From assembly GCA_010645155.1 (NCBI GenBank), contig CM021319.1:2399401-2463400 (forward strand): a DNA stretch of 64,000 nt. The letters run 5' to 3'. The DNA is from Tigriopus japonicus (taxonomy: Eukaryota; Arthropoda; Copepoda; Harpacticoida; Harpacticidae). The first letter of the stretch is position 1. Each line of letters opens with the position of its first letter. The notes below the pieces were generated by a model. It ran no database searches. It worked only from the letters and a program-made list of their open reading frames with translations, and was not told where the DNA came from. Below, piece by piece: positions 56,501 to 64,000 of the stretch. The position numbers were made by a program, and so were the translations under genes.

Positions 56501-57476
56501 TGTCCAATTCAATGTTCCAGTGTTTTCTCTCAGTCATTTCTTTCACGTGAGAAAAGGCAGCAATGATAATAGTACCTAAGCTTAAACCCTCAAAATGGTT
56601 ATGTTTTCATTTCTGGGACATTGCAATTCTGTTTAACATTTAAACAAAAAATGCCGAGTTCTTCTAGCACCTGAAACCACTACCTGAAATCATTTGGCAT
56701 TATATTTTGCAAAATGGGGTCAATATTTACGACCTAGTTCACAGTTTTCTCCAGATTCTAATTATGAATTATGTGCCTCTGAATTCATCGTTAAGCTTAA
56801 GACCTTCACAATAAGAGAGCCACCAATCTTCTCTTCCTCAACCAAAATAAAGCAAGCCACTCAAATTGTATATCTTTTTAAATTCAGATTGTTCAAGTAC
56901 CCTTCAAAATCACGCTTTGAACATTTTAAAAGTCTGTAGAACTCACACTCACGATCATGGGTTCACAATCAAAATGGACTCTTGTAATCTTGGACTCGAT
57001 TGCCTGCAAATAGAAATCACAAATTATTCAAGGTAAAAATATTTCTGTTTTGAAAACAACTTGTATTTGTCTGAACAAGGCCGTCTCAAAAGATCAAAGG
57101 CTCAAGGTGAGCTTGTCGCTCTCAGATGCTTCGAAATTTCCACCCAAACACGCCATCACGTCTCAAACTTAGTCACTGATCCAACAAGTTATACAATTTT
57201 GTATAAAATCAGGCCATAATTTAAGTTTCACATGATTCTTCAAACGGGTGAGAAACCTTCATCCTCGTGAAGTGTGTTTTAGCGACTTAATGTTCCAAGA
57301 ATCCAAGCTCTTGATTGGTTCCTTCCCTTGGCCCGTGATTGGTGGAAGCTTAAGCCACTTGAAATTCGGCCAATGAAAAGCCACGTGGTTCGAGAGTCGA
57401 GACGGAGCCCTTCCCATCGGGCTTTCTCTTCGCCATTTCCGTTTGAGTTCAGAGCTAGCATCCTGACAACCGGGCC
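53542..57476. other. Spacer upstream of the ETS gene
   Basis: A GACGAC/ACAACA/GATGAT trinucleotide-rich stretch lies at 53690-53750. A GC-richer patch at 54000-54560 with several short open frames could be a promoter or untranslated exon. No domain is recognised. Confidence 0.35.
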
Positions 57477-60400
57477 ATGATCGACAACGGTAAGGCGATC
57501 ATCCCCCCCATTTCCGAATTCCTGCAGCCTTGTTCTCTCGTGGCTAATAATAAAATTCATCGAAGTTAGTGGTGGTGGTGGCTGTGCTTTGAACATAGAT
57601 TAAATTGTGTAAACGTTGTGCACTTTCATGTTTGAGAGCCAAGGTTTCAAGCAACGATTGTAAGTGACTTTGGATCGTGATGTTAGCCCATCACTCTGCT
57701 CCACCATTGGATCGAGCTCTGAGGATGACCAAAGTTGAAGACGGAGGATGGCCAGGTAATGAATGACCATCACTTGATCACGTTTTGGCATATGCCGCTC
57801 AGTTAGCTATCATTTGCTTGATTCTGGGGCAATTTTGGACCTCATTTGCTGAATTTATTCCTAATACTTTCCAACATTTGTTACCGTGAAAGCTTCCTAC
57901 AGAAGAACCAATTTGATAACCAAAAGAATCTGGGAAAAACGTTTGCATGTAGAAGGACTTGATATTTCCACAATGAGACTTTGCAAGATTAGAAATGTGC
58001 ATGGCAAATTGATCCATTTCATGATCACTTTAAAAACAAGTTTCTTCATCAGCAGTTTCTGGCATTAATTATATCTATACAAATATTTTCTGTGATTAAT
58101 GAAACAATCCTTCACTTGTAATTAACCCGTGAGATTCGACCCTAAAAACGCTTGATCAACCGAAAAGGCACAAAAATAAATAACACTACTGAAGTAACAT
58201 GCAAAACGATTTCTGGCATAACTCCGTCACAATGGGATTAAAGATTTCAATTTCATTTAAGAGCGGAGACTGAAAAAACTTGCAAACCAATTTGATATGG
58301 AAATCCATTTTGTCAACCCAATAGCCCGTATGAAATACAATAAACAGCATAGCAAACTTTTTCCATGACTTTTCATGTTAGGAATAAATAAAAAACGTTA
58401 ATTGAAAAATATGAGCCAGGCTTCAATTCTAAGTTACAAAGCAATAACTTTCACCTTTGGATCCTGAGCACCAAAATTCTAGATGATTAGGTGCATATGG
58501 TGAAATCTCTGAAAAGGACATGATTCCGGCGATTGCCCGAAAAAGGATGAAAATTTTAAGATAAACTGCTCCTTTTGACTTTTCTAGTTACTCAATTAGT
58601 CAATCAGACTTAATATTCCATGAGTAATGAGACATCGAATAATAATCTATTGAGATAGGGTTAGGTGCTCTCGTCTTATTTTAGATATCTTAAATTCTCC
58701 ACATTCACTAACACTTTCCCTAATGACTTTTTTGCCCAATGATTTATTAAGAAAATTCAAGGAATGTTCACTTTTCCAATATTCTGCTCTGAACTGGTCT
58801 TTTTCACAAGTTTTGTATCTTGTTGCAAAAAGACAACCTGCATATCTTTCATCACATATCGAACGCTTTTCTTTTGTAAGTGGTTAGAATTTGCAAATAA
58901 TCATATTTGAAAAGAAAATATGAGTGAAGTAGATTTCTTAACTTCCCACATTTAATAACACTTTCAGTTAGTCAGTCAGTCAGTCATTGCTCTTTGTTCA
59001 AGTCATTCGATTGACTAAAGGAGGAGCCCATCAATCGACTATTTCCTTTTCCATGAAAAACTGTATGCTTAGATAGGAATTATATTCTGTTAATGGAGCT
59101 AAATATTCTGTAATGAGCTAGGTTGATTGCCTCGCATTTCCCGCTTTGTTTAATCAGTTGAGAAAGTGAGTCTGCTTTCCCTTGGTTTAGGTTTTTATCA
59201 AAAACAACATCGAGGGAATGTATAAGAGCTGATCCGCTAAAAGCTTTAAAGCAGGGTTTCAGTTTTTAAATTATATTCCTTATCAACCCGCCATTCAGGA
59301 ATTATCCAGATTTGCCAATATTTGCAATGCTGTTGGGAAACCAAATATTATGAAAATATTGATAGTTCAAATTAAAATTATGAATTTTGAAGTGAGTCAC
59401 ATTCCTTGTTGCGGTTTCAAAAATTTCGCAACCACAAAAAATGCCACCTAATTAACAATATTATATCTACTATCGTTCAACATTCAATTTGCAATAGAAA
59501 TTCAACATTTTAGTACTCATAAAATTTAAATGTAACGTTTTTCTAAATCATTTTTTTTTTGCTTCATTTTCCATTGTTATTGCATAGTAATGGTATTGAT
59601 ATTGGACAAAGGGGTTGGAGCAAACGTTTGCTTGAAAGTGGGTCCAATCTAAATATTCAGTCTGAACAAACTGAGAGAGAATATCAGATAATTTGATTGT
59701 GATTTTTTGTCAATCTTATTTAATCTTGGCTCTTTCGTTCCCCAGATTTACATGATTACCGACAACATCTACATTCAAGTGAGTTTGAGAGACAAGCATA
59801 CCATAAAAAAAAAATAAGGAAAAAAAATAGGAAAAACCAAAAGCATCAAAATTTCGCACCTTATCCAAATATAGATTAAAGAATCATATTATGATAAATG
59901 ACAAGACTTTAAACGTCCAAGGGGATCTGAATTGGTACTGACGATGGTCCGGATCATAGATAAATAAAATAGAGATATCTCAATTTTGACGTCGACAAAA
60001 CCGCCCTCTATGAGGGATTACCTAACAACATTGGTAAAAATGATTGTTTCATAAGGAACGTCATAGAGTGCGCCACCGTGTTTGTAACGCAAATATCCTT
60101 TTTGAAGTTCGATTCTCAGAGTCAATTCAGAAAATACAGCCTACGTCATCTAGAGGTCACGGATCTCCGCACTGTCACGGCGGTCTGCCTGCTTAGCTAG
60201 AATTGAGAAGTCTGGGGGTAGTTTGTGGTCCGGATTTGTTCACTCATGGTGACCATTCTTCATCGTCACTCACAATAGGGGGTGGATTTTTAGTTTGTGA
60301 TAACGGCAAAAAATCATGTTTTTGTTAGTTTTTAATTACAAAATGCCCCGTAAAGTAGTTGAATAATGCCAAAATAGTCGTGAAAAAGAACAAAATTGTC

Positions 60401-62163
60401 TGTTTTACTGGTCAAAACTTAGGAACTTCTTTGCCCTAAGCATTATTTTGCGCCATATTTTAAAGGATTGTTAGAAATAGGATTAAAAGACTGAAAGAAT
60501 GTCTTTTATAACAACCTCCTCCCAGAGACCCAATATGTAGTAAATATAAAATCCAACTGTAGGCAAACAGTAGAAAATGAACAAAATTCGATAGTTGATG
60601 TGGAGAAGCCCAAATTTCCAGAAGGTAATGAAATTTTCAGTTTGTTCCAAATATATATAAAAATAAATAATGTGCAATAAGTAAAAACAATTGTAAATAT
60701 TCACGAAAAAGTACACCTTTCCAGAAACAAGAAAAAAAATCAAAAAAAGCTGGAAATGAAAATATTCTTATAAATAGGGAAGCAAGCAGTCGTAGCCGTA
60801 GGCCCTACAGAGGTTCTTAAACTTTTTTGGTCCAGTGCCCCCTTAGCGCTTCTTCAGAAGCCCGCCCCCTCCCATAAAAAAATCTATCAAAAAATGCAAT
60901 TTGTAATGATCTTCAAAAGTTCTTCTTAGTCTACAGTAGTAACAAAAATTCATTAGACAACAACTCTATCTTGTTCATGTAGATGTGGTACAAAAATATG
61001 TAAGCTTAGTTTGAACAAAAATGGAATGAAAAAAGTTATTTACTCAAATATTCTGACAAATGCTTAATGAAGCAAATTTAATACCATTGTAGGTGTGCCT
61101 GTAACATAAGGCTAATGGAAGTGGTTAAAATCAAAAGTTAGGTGCAAAAATTGTAGTTGGCCCGATTGCAACAGCAATTCAAACAGATGAAAATTAAAAA
61201 TCAAATAAAAAGGCCTCTGGTGAAATTCCCCTTTCAAGTTACTGTATCAAACAACATAATTTAAAGCACTAATCTAAAGTAGGCTCAAATTTGAAAATTG
61301 AGGCACTTCCCCAAAACTCCATGCTGTTTTGCCATAAAAATCAGAAATTTCAGTAAGTTTGCTCCAGTGAGCTTTGCAAAGTTTATTTTGGTGCTTTGCT
61401 AGTCTACGAATACGAGTTAAGAAATGCAAATTTTTCATGGAAAATTGTGGGCCAATCAATGGCAGATGAAAGGAGCATTCTGAACCAGAGAGGGAGTCTC
61501 ATTCTTGGAAACATGAAACAACCGACGGTGCTAAGTTTAAGATATGGACATCCCAAAATTTCCTCTTGAGGCACCTCACACTTTCAGTGTGGGTTTCTTG
61601 ATTCAAAAAACAATTTAATTGTTTTGGAGTAATTTTAAAAAGAATTTGTTCAAAAGAGTTGGCGTCAATATTCCAAATCACTTGTGATTTTTTTACAACT
61701 TCGCCCTTTTTTGGCATTTTTCAAAATATCCTTCAGGCCCCCCGTGGAGGATGCCAGGGCCCTCTTTGGGGCCCTGGACCCCAGTTTAAGAACCGCTGCT
61801 TTGCACTGAAGCAGTTATCCAGTAAATGTACACACAGTTTAAACTGTTTTATATTATCTGATGAACTAAACGCATACTTTTCTAAGAAATTTTTTGATCA
61901 TGCTTTCCTTCTATTCATATTCTAGATACATATGCGATGTTGAGCTCAGCCGGTCGAGGGATCATTTCCCAAGGATCGGGTCAAATCCAATTGTGGCAAT
62001 TTCTCTTGGAGCTTTTGGCAGATAGTGCCAATTCCGGAATTATTGCTTGGGAAGGCACTAATGGAGAATTCAAGCTCACAGATCCAGACGAGGTGGCTCG
62101 AAAGTGGGGCGAACGAAAATCAAAGCCCAATATGAACTACGACAAATTGAGCCGGGCCCTCAG
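57477..62163 (+). CDS. ERG/FLI-type ETS transcription factor, 5' part (partial)
   Basis: The exon 61926-62163 (acceptor TTCTAG|ATACAT, donor CTCAG|GTAAGC) encodes [51 protein letters not shown] and DKLSRALR. This is the N-terminal two thirds of an ETS DNA-binding domain, closest to ERG/FLI (insect Ets65A-like). It begins in phase 1, and a leading G would restore DTYAML where vertebrate ERG has DPYQIL. The only upstream exon I can propose is 57477-57489 (ATG ATC GAC AAC G|GTAAGG), which has a strong start context and exactly that phase and base. The rest of the ETS domain (YYYDKN onward) must lie beyond the window. The domain call is firm; the first exon is tentative and may be one of several alternatives. 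Confidence 0.8.
59200..59440 (+). repeat. Decayed LINE A 3' end
   Basis: Traces of GADPLKAFKAGF and the terminal CATTCCTTGTTGCGG motif are readable with many changes. It lies in the ETS gene intron. Confidence 0.55.
60808..61798. mobile_element. hAT (Charlie-like) non-autonomous element
   Basis: The ends are CAGAGGTTCTTAAACT and, in reverse complement, CAGCGGTTCTTAAACTGGGG, a common hAT terminus. The flanking octamers AGGCCCTA and CTTTGCAC do not match. The interior has no intact transposase. It sits in the ETS gene intron, 127 bp before the ETS exon. Confidence 0.7.
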
Positions 62164-62199
62164 GTAAGCTGTCTCCTTGTGTTCAAACACACTGAATGG

Positions 62200-62482
62200 A
62201 TTAGTTGGGTCGGACAAATTCAGCTGGGGATTCCTGGGGCCAAATACCCATAGGTATAGGTACCTAAGGCTTTGGTGCTCACAGGTTTGAATTTTGTAAC
62301 ACGAAGGAAAAGCCCTTTTGTAGCTTGATCCCAGGTTATTAAAAAACCAAGTTTTTAATCAAGCTCGGGAATTTTCAACAATCTTTTATCAATTTTGTCG
62401 AAGGACAAGTCTAGGCTCCGACACATCCACAGCCATTTGGCCCCAAGTATCCCTACCTGAATTTGTGCGACCGAACTAATTA
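62200..62482. repeat. Foldback MITE, family of 47214 and 49603
   Basis: The arms read TTAGTTGGGTCGGACAAATT with AGCTGGGGATTC and the inverted AATTTGTGCGACCGAACTAA. GGGGCCAAAT is present in both arms. It is located just after the ETS exon. Confidence 0.75.
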
Positions 62483-62766
62483 ATTTCCTGGAGTGGGAGG
62501 TTAGCAACGATAATAATTATTAGTTTTTTGGGCAAACAAATCAATTACGTTCGTCTGCAAATGAGACCTTACTAATTTTAATAGACTCAAAATACGTATG
62601 AAAAGTAATCAATTAAGAAGTCTGAACTACCATTTTGGCAGCAAGTTCAAGTTGACGATAGTTCTAAAATAAGGAGAATTTGTAGCTCGTTAGCCTTCAC
62701 GTAGTGACGAATTTTCATGCAAGAAGGAGCATATGAAGCGCGCATATTTTCCCAAAGTCCTATCAC

Positions 62767-63244
62767 TAGGGGTGCAGATTTCAGGCAAATAATATTTTAT
62801 AACCAAAAAACATGCTTATTTGCCATTTGTTAGCTTTTAAAGCTTATTTGCCATTTGTCATTTTATTTGCCATTTTTGGGCAAATAAATACAAAATTTGT
62901 CAGTTTTTGGGCAATTAAATGAAAAATTTGTCGTTTTTTGGGCAAATCAATGCAAAAATTGTCTGTTTTGTTCAAAAATAGGAAAAAAATTGCCAAAAAG
63001 TTTTGTTAAAAGGATAAATTGATTATTTAACTGAACAAAAATATTTTCTCTTGAATGTTCATACACTTGCATTCCAATTTATTGTTGGTGAAATATAATA
63101 CTCATTTTCCAAATTCAGTGGCCAGGTTTGCTATATTTTGGTAAATTTTCGTGTCTATTTGCCATTTCTTCGTTTATTTGCCATTTTATTTGCCAATCTG
63201 GGTCCTAAAAGGCATGTTTAATTTGCCAGAAATCTGCACCTCTA
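62767..63244. mobile_element. hAT MITE with exact 8-bp target duplication
   Basis: The inverted ends are TAGGGGTGCAGATTTCAGGC and TAGAGGTGCAGATTTCTGGC (right, reverse complement). CCTATCAC flanks both sides exactly (62759-62766 and 63245-63252). The interior is built of degenerate TTTGCCATTT and GGGCAAAT units with no coding capacity. It is the complete reference for the broken copy at 38767-39010. Confidence 0.9.
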
Positions 63245-63252
63245 CCTATCAC

Positions 63253-64000
63253 AAAGGAACAAAAAATGAATGACAACTTGTTTCAAAACATTTGAGGCTT
63301 ATGGCGAGGTGGGTCTTAAGCTATAAAAACCTGTTGTGCCAATATTTTCACCTGTTCCACCTATCCTCTCCAGGCAGACCATTTCTACTTCTTGATCTGC
63401 CGGAAATAACAATTTTGGAGAGCTCAATAGAACCTTCTTCATTTAAAAAAAAAAACTTACCTCATTGTGCTCATGTTTCTGTTTGGTTGGTGAAATTAGC
63501 AAGTGCAATATTTCATTTGACCGCCCTTTGACTGTTGGACCCCACAAAATGCCAACGTTAACCCTCCACCGCCAGCGCCTCTTGTTTTCAGACTCGTGTA
63601 TGGTTGCCAAATGGGAATTTTTAATGCCACTTTTTGTCACTATTTTACTAGATCATTTCTTTTTACTAGATCAAAAAGGGAAGTGCATGTTTAATGAAAG
63701 CAAGAATGCGAATCAATCTTGCATTCATTTTATCTTCCGAGATTTGCTTGTCCACGACAAGCAAAAGAAAGAACACATTCATTCCTTCCTTCCTTGCTTC
63801 CTTCACAGAGAAAAACGTAAAAAATGGAGATCTACTTTGCTTCACTTTTGAGATAGAATTACACCTTTCAAGTAACTGTAAACACCTTTGGGGCTGCGAA
63901 CGCCTCAATCCTCATTTTAGGGCCGCTTATCTTTGCGCCATCTATTTTTTCAAAGAGTTCATGATGCTCCCGCTGACCATAGATCAATGCCGCTGACTTA
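63253..64000. other. Right edge, ETS gene intron
   Basis: I see no exon matching the remainder of the ETS domain (YYYDKN...), so the intron continues past the window. A TTCCTTCCTTGCTTCC tract lies near 63783-63800. The overlapping short open frames have no domains. Confidence 0.4.

Overview
The window is animal nuclear DNA, most likely from an arthropod and probably a small crustacean such as a copepod. The evidence is spliced protein genes with mostly short GT-AG introns, orthologues of WDR1/AIP1, VPS45, an activin-type TGF-beta type I receptor and an ERG/FLI-type ETS factor, a secreted cuticle-like protein, and a dense load of hAT, Tc1/mariner, foldback, LINE and tRNA-derived SINE repeats. 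The species assignment is inference. Two assembly gaps (7177-7915 and 29951-30005) are runs of N.

Layout: (1) 1033-3105 (+) is a three-exon gene for a coiled-coil protein whose middle resembles the RNA-binding core of L1 ORF1p. (2) 3372-11643 (-) holds two tandem SLC25 mitochondrial carrier genes. I rebuilt both exon by exon; five of their seven exons have identical lengths. The upstream copy has one intron swollen to about 4.5 kb by a mariner, a hAT MITE, a 3.1-kb long-TIR element, a hAT nested in that element and a LINE fragment. (3) 13154-15073 (-) is WDR1, in two exons. (4) 15787-35900 is mostly repeats: a 13-bp minisatellite, nested hAT MITEs, a segmental duplication, SINEs, a mariner with a mutated catalytic residue, two LINE families and several foldback elements. 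(5) 36038-36859 (+) is a cuticle-like gene with a clear core promoter and poly(A) signal. (6) 37888-40672 is a repeat cluster with a foldback-type element whose inverted ends are tandem arrays of a 30-bp unit; a 9-bp target duplication flanks it, about 180 bp upstream of VPS45. (7) 40833-42542 (+) VPS45 and 42757-44433 (-) the receptor are convergent; the receptor is one uninterrupted exon. (8) 45-57 kb is repeat-rich. It includes a 1.34-kb element with almost identical 246-bp inverted ends around a LINE fragment. (9) 57477-62163 (+) is the start of an ETS gene: a candidate tiny first exon, a long intron with a hAT element, and the first ETS-domain exon. The gene runs off the right end.

The host genes are ordinary cell-biology genes (actin turnover, endosomal fusion, activin/Smad signalling, mitochondrial transport, cuticle, transcription) with no operon-like link. 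What stands out is how mobile elements have built up between and inside them. The observations most worth following are the foldback-type element with AGGTCA-rich arrays (39011-40655), the intron-containing ORF1p-like gene, the carrier intron assembled from nested transposons, and the near-perfect inverted-repeat element at 52199-53541.
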